In this document: in pieces, positions 34,663 through 43,471 of the stretch
Layout of the letters: each line of letters opens with the position of its first letter
Numbering within the stretch: position 1 is the stretch's first letter
Origin: Pseudonocardia terrae
GTDB taxonomy: Bacteria; Actinomycetota; Actinomycetes; Mycobacteriales; Pseudonocardiaceae
Reading direction: 5' to 3'
DNA length: 64,000 bases
Assembly (NCBI RefSeq): GCF_021343995.1
Contig: NZ_JAJTTE010000007.1
Location: 1 to 64,000 of the forward strand
Program-made: the position numbers and the translations under genes
The notes under the pieces: model-generated
The model's input: the letters and a program-made list of their open reading frames with translations, nothing else
Databases searched by the model: none
Told to the model about the DNA's origin: nothing

Positions 34663-34937
34663 CCAGGTCCGCGGCCCGGCGCCCGGTGGTGTCGTGCGTG
34701 CGCCCCGGTCCTTCGGCGGACGGGCCGGGGCGGCGGCTGGTCAGGGAGACGCCTGTGGGGTCATCGCCGCGCTCGTGGCCGGCGCCTTCCTCGGCATCCC
34801 CCGGTCGCGCAGGACCGGGTCGTGCTCGCCTCCGCCCGGGCGCACTTCAGGCACCCGCTGGCAGGGGGTCTGCGCGGGATGGAGGTGACCGTGCGGGCGA
34901 TGACGACCCTCGTGCGCCGTCGGCCAGCACGTCGAGG
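34663..34937. other. Stretch without recognised gene
   Basis: No open frame here shows family motifs, good start context or continuity. It precedes the pntB remnant and may be further decayed sequence from the same event, but nothing identifiable was seen. Confidence 0.5.
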
Positions 34938-35227
34938 TCGATGGACGAGATCAACGATGATCTCGCTGTCACGGACGTCGTGTTGGTCATCGGGGCGAAC
35001 GACACGGTCAACCCGGCCGCCTCGGAGGACCCGGGCTCGCCGATTGCGGGGATGCAGGTGTTGCGGGTGTGGGAGGCCAAGGACGTGATCGTGTTCAGCG
35101 GTCCATGGCCACCGGGTACGCGGGGTGCAGAACCCGCTATTCTTCCGGGACAACACCCAGATGCTCTTCGGCGACGCCAAGGAACGCATCCCAGGACATC
35201 CTCGCCGCGCTCCCGGTCCGGGCCTGA
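34938..35227 (+). pseudogene. pntB: Frameshifted 3' fragment of pntB (NAD(P) transhydrogenase beta subunit)
   Basis: From 34941 the frame reads [35 protein letters not shown] and EAKDVIVF, the NADP-binding domain III of PntB. Single-base losses then shift the frame: near 35097 ([10 protein letters not shown] expected), again before [17 protein letters not shown] (read from 35125), and near 35190, after which [11 protein letters not shown] runs to a TGA at 35225-35227. Everything upstream in a normal beta subunit, including the membrane part, is missing. The protein cannot be made. The piece marks a past insertion or deletion endpoint between the SDR and MFS genes. Confidence 0.88.
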
Positions 35228-35234
35228 GCCGGCG

Positions 35235-36551
35235 TCAGGCCGCGGGGGCGCCGACCCGCGGCTGGGCGCCGAGCCGGGTCAGCGCCACGGTGCACACCCC
35301 GGCCAGGAGCAGGAGCAGGCTCATCAGCACCCCGAGCCACGTGGTGCCGATGGCCTCGTAGACCAGCGCGGCGAGGAACGGGGCGAACCCCCCGACGGTG
35401 TTGCCGAGCTGGAAGCCGAGTGAGATCCCCGAGTAGCCCACCCGGCTGTCGAAGGACTCGGCGAACATCGACGGGATCGGCCCCTGCGCGATCGAGTAGC
35501 CGATGCCGTAGGGCAGGACGTATGCGAGCACGACCAGGACGGGCTCGCCGGTCGTGAGCGCGGGGAAGAACGCCAGGCTCAGGGCCGCCCAGACCACCAC
35601 GCCCGTCACGACGAGCCGCCGCCGGCCGTACCGGTCGGACAACGCCCCGGACAGCGGCACCACCACGAGCTGGATGCCGTTGCTGACCAGGATCCCGGTG
35701 AGCACCAGCCAGTGGGCGACCCCGATCCGCGCGGTGAAGCTGACGCTGTAGGTCAGGTTGAGGTAGGTCGCCACCGAGATCCCCGCCATCAGGACCGTCG
35801 CGAGCAGGACCTGCCACGGGTAGCGGCGCAGGACGTCGAGGAGGGGCAGCCGGGGCAGCTCGTCGGCCTCCCGGTTCTCGACGAACTCGGGGCTCTCGGC
35901 GATCTTCCAGCGGATGACGAGGCCGACGACCACCAGCACGGCGCCGACCCAGAACGGGATCCGCCAGCCCCACGAGAGCAGTTGCTCCTCCGGCAGCAGG
36001 GCCACGAGCAGGAACGCGAGGTTGCCCAGCAGCGACCCGACGGACAGACCCGTCTGCGGCAGGCTGGAGTAGAAGCCGCGTCGCCCGGGCGGGACGTGCT
36101 CGAAGGACATGAGCACGGCCCCGCCCCACTCGCCGCCGTAGGCGAGCCCCTGCAACAGCCGGAGCACAACCAGCAGCATCGGCGCCCAGAAGCCGATGGT
36201 CGCGAACCCGGGGAGGCAGCCGATCAGGACGGTCGCCCCACCCATCAGCAGCAGGGTCGCGACGAGTACTCGCTTGCGGCCGATGCGGTCGCCCAGGTGC
36301 CCGAAGACAATGCCGCCGAGCGGGCGCGCGACGAAACCGACGCCGAAGGTCGCGAAGGACGACAGCAGGCCGATCGTCGGGCTCACGATGGGGAAGAAGA
36401 CGTGGCCGAACACCAGTGCCGAGGCCAGGCCGTAGATGGTGAAGTCGTAGAACTCCATGGTCGTGCCGGCCACGCTCGCGAACGCGACGCGGCGGGCCGA
36501 GACCGTGGTGGGCGCGGCGTGTCCGCCGTGCACCGTGGGTTCACCGGTCAT
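35235..36551 (-). CDS. MFS transporter, metabolite:H+ symporter (MHS) type
   Basis: The 438-residue protein has MHS features: [20 protein letters not shown] in helix 1, [14 protein letters not shown] in the 2-3 loop, [14 protein letters not shown] in helix 4-5 and [13 protein letters not shown] in the 8-9 loop, with about 12 membrane helices. Such symporters import organic acids such as benzoate, shikimate or citrate with protons. GAGGGAG precedes ATG 36551. The flavoprotein gene lies 40 bases upstream on the same strand, so the pair is likely co-transcribed. Confidence 0.87.
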   Translation of the reverse strand: MTGEPTVHGGHAAPTTVSARRVAFASVAGTTMEFYDFTIYGLASALVFGHVFFPIVSPTIGLLSSFATFGVGFVARPLGGIVFGHLGDRIGRKRVLVATLLLMGGATVLIGCLPGFATIGFWAPMLLVVLRLLQGLAYGGEWGGAVLMSFEHVPPGRRGFYSSLPQTGLSVGSLLGNLAFLLVALLPEEQLLSWGWRIPFWVGAVLVVVGLVIRWKIAESPEFVENREADELPRLPLLDVLRRYPWQVLLATVLMAGISVATYLNLTYSVSFTARIGVAHWLVLTGILVSNGIQLVVVPLSGALSDRYGRRRLVVTGVVVWAALSLAFFPALTTGEPVLVVLAYVLPYGIGYSIAQGPIPSMFAESFDSRVGYSGISLGFQLGNTVGGFAPFLAALVYEAIGTTWLGVLMSLLLLLAGVCTVALTRLGAQPRVGAPAA

Positions 36552-36591
36552 CGGTGCGACTCCCTCGTCGGAGGATCCGGGTTCTGGTGGG

Positions 36592-37629
36592 TCACCGCTG
36601 GTGGAGTCCGGCGAGGGTGTGCCTCGCCTCCCGCACCACGCGCTCGACGACGTCGGCGGCCCGCTCGCGGCGGTCGAGGAGCCCGGCGATCTGGCCCGCC
36701 GGGATGGGACCCCGGTCGACGTCGCCGTCGACCCGGACGGCCACCGCGAGGGGTTCGTTGCGCTCCCACTGCTCGGGGAACGCGCCGATCTCCTCGGGGT
36801 GCGTCCGGTAGTGCTCGGTGAAGGCGTTGCGGACCATGCGCGCGGGCTTGCCGCTGTGCGCCCGGGTCACCACGGTCGAGGTGTCGGCGGCGGCCAGGAC
36901 CGCGTCCTTGTAGCGCTCGTGCGCTCGCGCCTCCGCGGAGGCGGCGAAGACCGTGCCGAGGTAGGCACCGGACGCGCCGAGCGCGAGCGCGGCGACCAGC
37001 CCGGCGCCGCCGCCGATCCCGCCCGCCGCGACGACGGGCACCCGGGCGATCCGACAGACCTGGGGGAGCAGCGCCATGCTCGCCACCCGGGAGTTGTGCC
37101 CGCCCGCCTCCCACCCCTGCGCGACGAGGACGTCGGCGCCCGCCTGCTGCGCCTTCTCCGCGTGGCGGGTCGCGCCGACCGTGCACATCGTGCGCACGCC
37201 CGCCGCCCGGCACGCGGCGAACACCTCGGGGTCGGGCACCCCGAGGCCGGCGCCGAGCACAGCCACGCCCTCGTCGATCACCACCGCGACCTTGTCCCGC
37301 AGCTCGTCGCCCAGCCGCGCCCCGGCCGCGCTGTCCGGGTCGTGCCGCGGGAAGAGCAGGTTCACCGCGAAGGGGCGCCGGGTGAGGGCCTTGACCTGCC
37401 GGATCTCCTCGCGCAGCCCCTCCGGGGACAGGTTCCCGGTGCTGCCGATCACGCCGAGCCCGCCGGCCTCGCTCACGGCCGCGGCGAGCTCCTGGCGGGC
37501 GAGGTAGCCCATGCCGGCCTGCACGACCGGGTGCCGGATCCCGAGCAGCGTGGTGAGCCGGGTGGCGAGGACGGAGTCGATCCAGTCCTCGGTGCCGACC
37601 AGGGTCGTGACGGAGACGTCGTCCGACAT
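36592..37629 (-). CDS. Nitronate monooxygenase-like FMN protein (second)
   Basis: The 345-residue barrel has HPVVQAGMGYLARQELAAAV, GVIGSTGNLSPE, LVAQGWEAGGHNSRVASMAL with the catalytic histidine region, and VVAAGGIGGGAGLVAALALGA. It is a typical class I-like NMO and only distantly like the one at 25309. In pathways of this kind the true substrate is often not a nitronate. The start at 37629 is clear. It is divergent from the AtuA-like gene, with TTGGAGCC 20 bases upstream of its start. Confidence 0.84.
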   Translation of the reverse strand: MSDDVSVTTLVGTEDWIDSVLATRLTTLLGIRHPVVQAGMGYLARQELAAAVSEAGGLGVIGSTGNLSPEGLREEIRQVKALTRRPFAVNLLFPRHDPDSAAGARLGDELRDKVAVVIDEGVAVLGAGLGVPDPEVFAACRAAGVRTMCTVGATRHAEKAQQAGADVLVAQGWEAGGHNSRVASMALLPQVCRIARVPVVAAGGIGGGAGLVAALALGASGAYLGTVFAASAEARAHERYKDAVLAAADTSTVVTRAHSGKPARMVRNAFTEHYRTHPEEIGAFPEQWERNEPLAVAVRVDGDVDRGPIPAGQIAGLLDRRERAADVVERVVREARHTLAGLHQR

Positions 37630-37648
37630 CGGTCACCTGCATCCATCA

Positions 37649-37658
37649 TTGGAGCCCT
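37649..37658. promoter_or_regulatory. Operator B half-site upstream of NMO gene
   Basis: TTGGAGCCCT matches the first eight bases of operator B. It lies 20 bases before the minus-strand start at 37629, in the interval shared with the AtuA-like gene. Confidence 0.35.
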
Positions 37659-37760
37659 TCCTGTCACCAAAACGGTTGCACGGCGTCATCGTTACTGTCA
37701 ACGGCCCCGGTCCGCCGCGAGGGCTTGACGCGTCGGACCCCGCGGTGCGACCGTCTCGGC

Positions 37761-39542
37761 ATGGGCTCCAAGATTGCAGCCAATTCACTTCGCGTCGGAC
37801 AGTTCTCCGCCTACCACGGCGACCGGGCCGACGGGATGGCCGAGCTGCTCGACACCGGCGTCGACGTCCTCACCGGCGACTACCTCGCCGAGCTGACCAT
37901 GCTCGTACTCCGCAAGAACCAGCTGCGCGGGGGAGTCGGCTACGCCGCCTCCTTCGTCGACCAGCTCGAGCGGTACCTGCCCCGCATCGCCGAGGGCGGG
38001 GTGAAGGTCGTGACCAACGCGGGCGGCCTGGACCCCGTTGGGTGCGCCGAGGCCGTCCGGGCCGCGTGCGCCCGGGCGGGGGTCACCCTGCGGGTCGCGG
38101 CCATCACCGGGGACGACCTCCGGGAGGACCTGGGGACGCTCCTCGGGCCGGACGCCGCGCTGCGCAACGTGGACACCGGCGAGGACCTCGTCCTCGCCGA
38201 CCACGAGATCCTCACCGCCAACGCCTACCTCGGCGCCTGGCCGATCGTCGCCGCGCTGGAGGCCGGGGCCGACATCGTGGTGTGCCCGCGGATGACCGAC
38301 GCCTCCCTGGTCGTGGGCCCCGCGGCCTGGCGGTTCGGCTGGGCGCGGGACGACTGGGACCGGCTCGCGGGCGCGGTCGTCGCCGGTCACCTCATCGAGT
38401 GCTGCGGGCAGGTCACGGGCGGGCAGTTCGCCCTGTTCGACGAGTACCCCGACCTCGGGCTGCCCGGCATGCCGATCGCGGAGATCGCGGCCGACGGGTC
38501 GTCGGTGATCACGAAGGCGGCGGACACCGGCGGGGTCGTCGACACCCACACCGTCACCGCCCAGCTCATCTACGAGGTCCGCGGCCGCGAGTACCTCAAC
38601 CCCGACGTGACGGTCGACCTGGCGTCGGTCGCCCTCGAGCAGGCCGGCCCGGACCGGGTCCTGGTGTCCGGGACGCGGGGACGCGAGCCCGGCGGGCTCA
38701 CCAAGCTCTCGCTGACCTACGAGGGCGGCTACCGCAACACCCTCACCGTCGGGGTCACGGGCCGCCACGTCGCGCAGAAGGTCGCCTGGCTCCGGCGGGC
38801 CGTCGAGCGCGCCGTCGGCGCCCCGGAGGAGTTCGACGCCTTCCGCTGGACGGTGGTCGGCCCGGTCACCGAGACCGACGGCGACCAGGCCCAGTCGACC
38901 GCGTGGGTCGTGATCACCGCGCGGGACGCCGACCGGGCCAGGGTCGGGCGAGCGGGCTTCGCGGACCGGATCGTGCAGCTCGGCACCAACAACATCCCCG
39001 GCTTCTACCTGACCACGCCGCCGCAGAAGGAGCGGCTCTTCGGGGTCCAGTGGCCCTGTCTGGTGGAGAAGAAGCACGTCCAGCCCCGGGTCCTGGTCGA
39101 CGGGGCCGACGCGCTGGACGTCGCCTGGGAGTTCTGGGAGCCGGGCGCGGCGCCGGAGCCGATCGTGCCACGGCTGCCCGAGGTGCCGAGCGGCCCGACG
39201 ACGCGGGTCGCGCTGGGCGACCTTGTCGGGACCCGCTCCGGGGACAAGGGCGGCATCGCGAACCTCGGCGTGTGGGCCCGCACGCCCGAGATCCACGCGT
39301 GGATCCGGCGCGAGCTGACCGCCGAGCGGCTCGTCGAGCTCGTGCCCGAGGCGACGGGACTGCGCATCGAGCGGCACGAGTTCCCGAACCTCGGCGCCCT
39401 GAACTTCATCCTGGTCGGGTACCTGGAGCAGGGGGTCTCTTCCTGCACCCGGATCGACCCGCAGGCCAAGGGCCTGGGGGAGTACCTCTCCGCCCGCACC
39501 GTCGAGGTCCCGCGGGCGCTGGTCCTGGAGCGGCGGCGGTGA
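37761..39542 (+). CDS. AtuA-family protein (acyclic terpene utilisation, DUF1446)
   Basis: The 593-residue protein matches AtuA-like proteins: FSAYHGDRADGMAELLDTGV, LTGDYLAELTMLVL, VKVVTNAGGLDP, CPRMTDASLVVGPAAW, HLIECCGQVTGGQF, the C-terminal DLVGTRSGDKGGIANLGVW and FPNLGALNFILVGYL. AtuA belongs to the Pseudomonas citronellol/geraniol gene set; its reaction is unclear. ATG 37761 has no ribosome site and overlaps an operator B-like sequence, so a leaderless transcript or a slightly different start is possible. The SDR at 39539 overlaps its stop. It strengthens the terpenoid reading of this cluster. Confidence 0.85.
   Translation: MGSKIAANSLRVGQFSAYHGDRADGMAELLDTGVDVLTGDYLAELTMLVLRKNQLRGGVGYAASFVDQLERYLPRIAEGGVKVVTNAGGLDPVGCAEAVRAACARAGVTLRVAAITGDDLREDLGTLLGPDAALRNVDTGEDLVLADHEILTANAYLGAWPIVAALEAGADIVVCPRMTDASLVVGPAAWRFGWARDDWDRLAGAVVAGHLIECCGQVTGGQFALFDEYPDLGLPGMPIAEIAADGSSVITKAADTGGVVDTHTVTAQLIYEVRGREYLNPDVTVDLASVALEQAGPDRVLVSGTRGREPGGLTKLSLTYEGGYRNTLTVGVTGRHVAQKVAWLRRAVERAVGAPEEFDAFRWTVVGPVTETDGDQAQSTAWVVITARDADRARVGRAGFADRIVQLGTNNIPGFYLTTPPQKERLFGVQWPCLVEKKHVQPRVLVDGADALDVAWEFWEPGAAPEPIVPRLPEVPSGPTTRVALGDLVGTRSGDKGGIANLGVWARTPEIHAWIRRELTAERLVELVPEATGLRIERHEFPNLGALNFILVGYLEQGVSSCTRIDPQAKGLGEYLSARTVEVPRALVLERRR
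37764..37783. promoter_or_regulatory. Operator B-like pair overlapping the AtuA start
   Basis: GGCTCCAA (37764-37771) and TTGCAGCCAA (37774-37783) fall inside the first codons of the AtuA-like gene. A bound regulator here would block transcription directly at a leaderless start. The overlap with coding sequence makes this less certain than the other sites. Confidence 0.35.
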
Positions 39543-40369
39543 TCGACTTCGGGCTGGCGGGCACGGTCGTCGCGGTGACCGGCGGGGGCTCCGGCATCGG
39601 CCGCTCGATCGCCGAGTTCGCGGGCGCCCACGGCGTCCGGGTCGCGGTGATCGACCGGGACGAGAGCGCCGCGAAGTCGGTCGCTGCGGACCTCCCGGAC
39701 GCCCGGGCCTACACGCTCGACGTCCGGGACCCGGAGGAGACCGACGCGGTGTTCACCGCGGTCGAGCGGGAGCTCGGTCCGCTGCACGGCGCGGTCACCT
39801 GCGCGGGCGTCTCGCTGCCGGGCGTCGCCGACCGGCTGTCGCACGAGCGGTGGAGCACCGTGCTCGACGTCAACCTCACCGGCACGTTCCTCAGCCTTCA
39901 GGCCGCGGGCCGCCGGATGCTGCCGCGCGGGGCCGGCGCGCTGGTGGCGGTCGGGTCGGTCGACTCCTTCGGCGGCCACGGCGAACGCGCGAACTACGCC
40001 GCCTCCAAGGCGGGCATCGCCGGCGTCGTGCGGAGCATGGCCATCGACTGGGGCCCGCGCGGCGTGCGGGTGAACGCCATCGCCCCCGGCGCCGTCGACA
40101 CCCCGCTGCTGCGGCGCAACATCCCGGCGGACGTCATCCGCGACACCATGGTCGCCAGGACCCCGCTGGGTCGGCTCTCGACCGGCGCGGACCAGGCCGC
40201 CGCCGCGCTGTTCCTGCTCTCGGACGCCGCCGCCTACGTGACCGGCGTGCTGCTGCCCGTCGACGGCGGGACGACCGCGGGCTACTTCACCCACATCGCG
40301 CCGGCCGGGGACGGTCCGGCGCCCGACGACGGCGCGGCGCGGAGCCCCGGGCTCCCCGCCGGCCGGTGA
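39539..40369 (+). CDS. SDR-family oxidoreductase
   Basis: The 276-residue SDR has VVAVTGGGSGIGRSIAEFAG, TCAGVSLPGVAD in place of NNAG, VGSVDSFGGHGERANYAASK with catalytic Tyr/Lys, NAIAPGAVDTPLL and YVTGVLLPVDGGTTAG. An extra tail rich in Gly and Pro follows the normal SDR end. GTG 39539 overlaps the AtuA stop by 4 bases. It probably oxidises an alcohol or hydroxyacyl-CoA intermediate of the AtuA pathway. Confidence 0.84.
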   Translation: MIDFGLAGTVVAVTGGGSGIGRSIAEFAGAHGVRVAVIDRDESAAKSVAADLPDARAYTLDVRDPEETDAVFTAVERELGPLHGAVTCAGVSLPGVADRLSHERWSTVLDVNLTGTFLSLQAAGRRMLPRGAGALVAVGSVDSFGGHGERANYAASKAGIAGVVRSMAIDWGPRGVRVNAIAPGAVDTPLLRRNIPADVIRDTMVARTPLGRLSTGADQAAAALFLLSDAAAYVTGVLLPVDGGTTAGYFTHIAPAGDGPAPDDGAARSPGLPAGR

Positions 40370-40380
40370 GCGGATCCGCC

Positions 40381-42672
40381 ATGACACCGAACGACCGGCC
40401 CGCGGGCCCCCTCGCCGGGATCGAGGTCCTCGAGATCGCGGGCCGACCGGCGGGCGCCTACTGCGGGCGGCTGCTGCACCTGTTGGGGGCCACCGTCGTC
40501 CGGCCCGCCGTGCCCCTCGTGGCCGACGTCCCGAGCCGGCTCGCCGCCGACCTCGAGGCCGTGCTGCACGAGGGGAAGCGCACCGAGGCGGACCGCGCGG
40601 AGCTCGCGGCGGTCGCACGCCGGTGTGCGCTGGTCGTCGTGGACTCCCGCGAGGAGGACGCGGTCGACGGCGCCCTGACGCGGCTGACCGCCGACCTGCT
40701 CGGGGACGTGCCCGACGCGACCCCGCTGGTCGACGTGACCGGCCTGCGCACCGGGGTGGCGGACGGGACGGTCCTGCCCTCGGCGCCGATCGTCGCCGCC
40801 GCTGCGTCGGGCATGGCCTGGGGCATCGGCGCGCCCGGCGAGCCGCCGCTGACCCTCCCCTTCGACCTGCCGGACTTCCTCACCGGGACCGAGGCCGCCG
40901 CCGCGGCGGCGCTGGCCCTGCTGCTCGCGGAGGGGAGCTCGGCGGCGGGGTCGCGCTGGGACGTCAGCACCACCGACGTCCTGTCCTACTTCGTGGGGCA
41001 GATCGGGTCCAACTTCCTGCCCTACGAGCGGCCGTGGAAGCGGGACGGCGCGCGGGCCACCATGTCCGGCGGCTCGTACCCGGGCCAGATGTTCCCCTGC
41101 CGGGACGGCTGGGTGTCGATCATGTGCCGGACCCAGCGCGAGTACCGGGCCCTGCGGGACGCGCTCGGCGACCCCGACTGGGCGAAGCGCCCGGGGTACG
41201 ACGACTCACGGGTGGTCGCGCGCCTGCACGCGGACGAGGTCGACGGCTACGTCAACGCCTGGACCCGCGCCCGCACCCGGGACGAGGTGTTCGCCGCCGG
41301 TCGGGAACACGGGTTCCCGGTCGCCCCGGTGAACACCGTGGCCGAGGCGCTCGACGAGGAGCAGTTCGCCCACCGCGGCTTCTTCACGACCGACGCGCGG
41401 GGGCGTCGCCGAGCCCGCGCCCCGTTCCGCCTGTACGCGGCACCGGAGGCGGGCGGCAGGCGATCGGGCCGGCCCGCGGCCGACGCCGACACCAAGCGGC
41501 CGCTGGCCGGTCTGCGGGTGCTCGACCTGTCCTGGGTCTGGTCCGGCCCGATGGTCACCGCCGCGCTGCGCGACCTCGGCGCGGAGGTGCTCAAGATCGA
41601 GCACCGGGAGCGCGCGGACCCGGCCCGCCTGCGGGGCAGGGCGCTGCGCGACGGGCGGCCGGTCGAGGGGCCCGAGCTCGAGGTCACGCCGTACTTCAAC
41701 CAGATGAACCACGGCAAGCGCAGCGTCGCCGTCGACATGGGCGCACCCGACGGCGCGGCGCTGATCGGGCGGCTCGCCGAGCACGTCGACGTCGTCGTGG
41801 AGAACATGCGGCCGGGCGCGCTGACCCGCAAGGGCCTGGACTACGCGTCCCTGCGGGCGCGCAACCCCGGGCTGGTGATGGTGTCGATGTCCCTGCTCGG
41901 GCAGACCGGTCCGCTGAGCGGGATCCGCGGCTATGCCCCGGTGATGTCCGGCCTGGCCGGGCTCGACTCGCTGGTGGGGTACGACGCCGGGCACCTGATC
42001 GGCACCTACAATCCCGCGCTGGGGGACCCCAACGGTGCGGGCCACGCGCTGGCCGCGCTGCTAGCGGCGCTGGTGGGGCGGCGGCGGACGGGCCGCGGCT
42101 GCTACGTCGACCTCTCGCAGGTCGAGGCGTTGCTGAGCATCATGGCGGAGCCGATCCTGCGTTGGGAGACCGACCACGAACTGCCCGTCCCCGCCAACGG
42201 CCACGCCCGCTTCCACCCCTATGGGACCTTCGCCTGCCGGGCGGAGGACACCTGGGTCTCGCTGGCGGTCCGGACGGACCGCGAACGCGCCGCCCTGGCC
42301 GAGCTGCTCGGGGTGCCCCCGGGCACGGCGGGCCTCGACGCGGCGGTCGCCGCCTGGGCCGCGGCACGGACGGACCACGAGGCGGCCGCGGCGCTGACCG
42401 CGGTGGGCCTCCCGGCGAGCGCGGTGGCCGGCTACGACACGGCGCTGTTCGGCCCGCGGGCCGCGGATCGCGGGGTGGCCACGCCCACCGAGCATCCGTG
42501 GCTGGGCGAGCAGGCCGTGGTGACGGTGCCGTGGAAGGTCGACGAGCACGGGTTCCCCGCGTCGGCGGCCGGGCCGCTGCTCGGGGCCGACACCGACGAC
42601 GTCCTGATGGAGGTCCTGGGGCTGACCCAGGAGGAGATCGCCGACCTCCGCCGCCGCCGGGTGATCGAGTGA
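40381..42672 (+). CDS. Two-domain CaiB/BaiF CoA-transferase fusion
   Basis: The 763-residue protein consists of two class III CoA-transferase units. The first (about 1-350) has PLAGIEVLEIAGRPAGAYCG and a possible active aspartate at D165 in LPDFLTGTE; parts of this unit are short and degenerate. The second (about 375-763) has PLAGLRVLDLSWVWSGPMV, LGAEVLKIEHRERAD, VVVENMRPGALTRKGLDY and ALGDPNGAGHAL with D549. Class III enzymes normally form interlocked dimers of about 400 residues, so the fusion may act as a built-in heterodimer. ATG 40381 is taken; GTG 40366, overlapping the SDR stop, is an alternative. Confidence 0.84.
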   Translation: MTPNDRPAGPLAGIEVLEIAGRPAGAYCGRLLHLLGATVVRPAVPLVADVPSRLAADLEAVLHEGKRTEADRAELAAVARRCALVVVDSREEDAVDGALTRLTADLLGDVPDATPLVDVTGLRTGVADGTVLPSAPIVAAAASGMAWGIGAPGEPPLTLPFDLPDFLTGTEAAAAAALALLLAEGSSAAGSRWDVSTTDVLSYFVGQIGSNFLPYERPWKRDGARATMSGGSYPGQMFPCRDGWVSIMCRTQREYRALRDALGDPDWAKRPGYDDSRVVARLHADEVDGYVNAWTRARTRDEVFAAGREHGFPVAPVNTVAEALDEEQFAHRGFFTTDARGRRRARAPFRLYAAPEAGGRRSGRPAADADTKRPLAGLRVLDLSWVWSGPMVTAALRDLGAEVLKIEHRERADPARLRGRALRDGRPVEGPELEVTPYFNQMNHGKRSVAVDMGAPDGAALIGRLAEHVDVVVENMRPGALTRKGLDYASLRARNPGLVMVSMSLLGQTGPLSGIRGYAPVMSGLAGLDSLVGYDAGHLIGTYNPALGDPNGAGHALAALLAALVGRRRTGRGCYVDLSQVEALLSIMAEPILRWETDHELPVPANGHARFHPYGTFACRAEDTWVSLAVRTDRERAALAELLGVPPGTAGLDAAVAAWAAARTDHEAAAALTAVGLPASAVAGYDTALFGPRAADRGVATPTEHPWLGEQAVVTVPWKVDEHGFPASAAGPLLGADTDDVLMEVLGLTQEEIADLRRRRVIE

Positions 42673-42679
42673 GGTGCAC

Positions 42680-43471
42680 ATGAGCACGGTGGCGCTGCCC
42701 GCGGGCCCGACGATCGCGTTCGACGACGTGGGGGAGGGCCACCCGGCCATCGTCTTCAGCCACGGCCTGTTCATGGACCGGGAGATGTTCGCGCCCCAGG
42801 TCGCCGCGCTGTCGGCGCGCCACCGGTGCGTCACGTGGGACGCCCGCGGACACGGGGACTCGGTGTCCTCCGGGCCGTTCACCTACTGGGAGTCCGCCCG
42901 GGACCTGCTGCGGCTCCTCGACGCGCTGGGCCTGGACCGGGTCGTGCACGTCGGGATGAGCCAGGGCGGGCTGCTCGCGCAGCGGGCGGCCCTGCTGGCC
43001 CCGGACCGGTTCGCGGGCCTGGTCCTCCTCGACACCCAGGCGGGACGTCTGGTGGGTGACGGCGCCCGGACCTTCGAGGCGCTGACCGAGCGGTGGGCGA
43101 GGTCCGGGCCGGACGAGCCGACCCTGGACTGGCTAGGGACGCTGATCCTGGGGACGGGCGTGGACGCCGAGCCGTGGAAGGCGAAGTGGCGCGCGCTGGA
43201 CCGCTCCCGGCCGCGGGACGCCGTCCGCGCCCTCGTCGACCGCGAGGACCTGCACGACCGGCTCGGCGAGATCACCCCGCCGGTGCTGGTGGTGCACGGG
43301 ACCGAGGACGCCTCCGCGCCGGTCGCGCGGGCCGAGGCGCTGGCCGCTGGGGTGGCCGACTGCCGCGGCCTCGTGCTCGTCGACGGCGCACCGCACGCGG
43401 CCAACCTGAGCCACCCCGCGCAGGTGACCGCCGCGATCGCGGCGTTCGTCGAGCAGGTGACGGCGCCGTGA
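42680..43471 (+). CDS. Alpha/beta hydrolase
   Basis: The 263-residue protein has the alpha/beta-hydrolase triad context: oxyanion HGLF, nucleophile S94 in VGMSQGG, the acid in VVHGTEDASAP and histidine in DGAPHAANLSHP. It resembles 3-oxoadipate enol-lactonase/haloperoxidase-type hydrolases. A role in cleaving an ester, lactone or beta-diketone from the LLM or SDR steps is plausible. GAGG before ATG 42680 supports that start over GTG 42674. The LLM gene overlaps its stop. Confidence 0.84.
   Translation: MSTVALPAGPTIAFDDVGEGHPAIVFSHGLFMDREMFAPQVAALSARHRCVTWDARGHGDSVSSGPFTYWESARDLLRLLDALGLDRVVHVGMSQGGLLAQRAALLAPDRFAGLVLLDTQAGRLVGDGARTFEALTERWARSGPDEPTLDWLGTLILGTGVDAEPWKAKWRALDRSRPRDAVRALVDREDLHDRLGEITPPVLVVHGTEDASAPVARAEALAAGVADCRGLVLVDGAPHAANLSHPAQVTAAIAAFVEQVTAP

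Noticed and set aside
34694..34888. Small 64-residue open frame as a gene
   Set aside because: No ribosome site or similarity; it lies in the decayed stretch before the pntB remnant.
40366..40368. GTG as start of the double CaiB gene
   Set aside because: It fits the GTGA-overlap habit of neighbouring genes, but ATG 40381 already gives the usual length before the first conserved block; kept only as an alternative.
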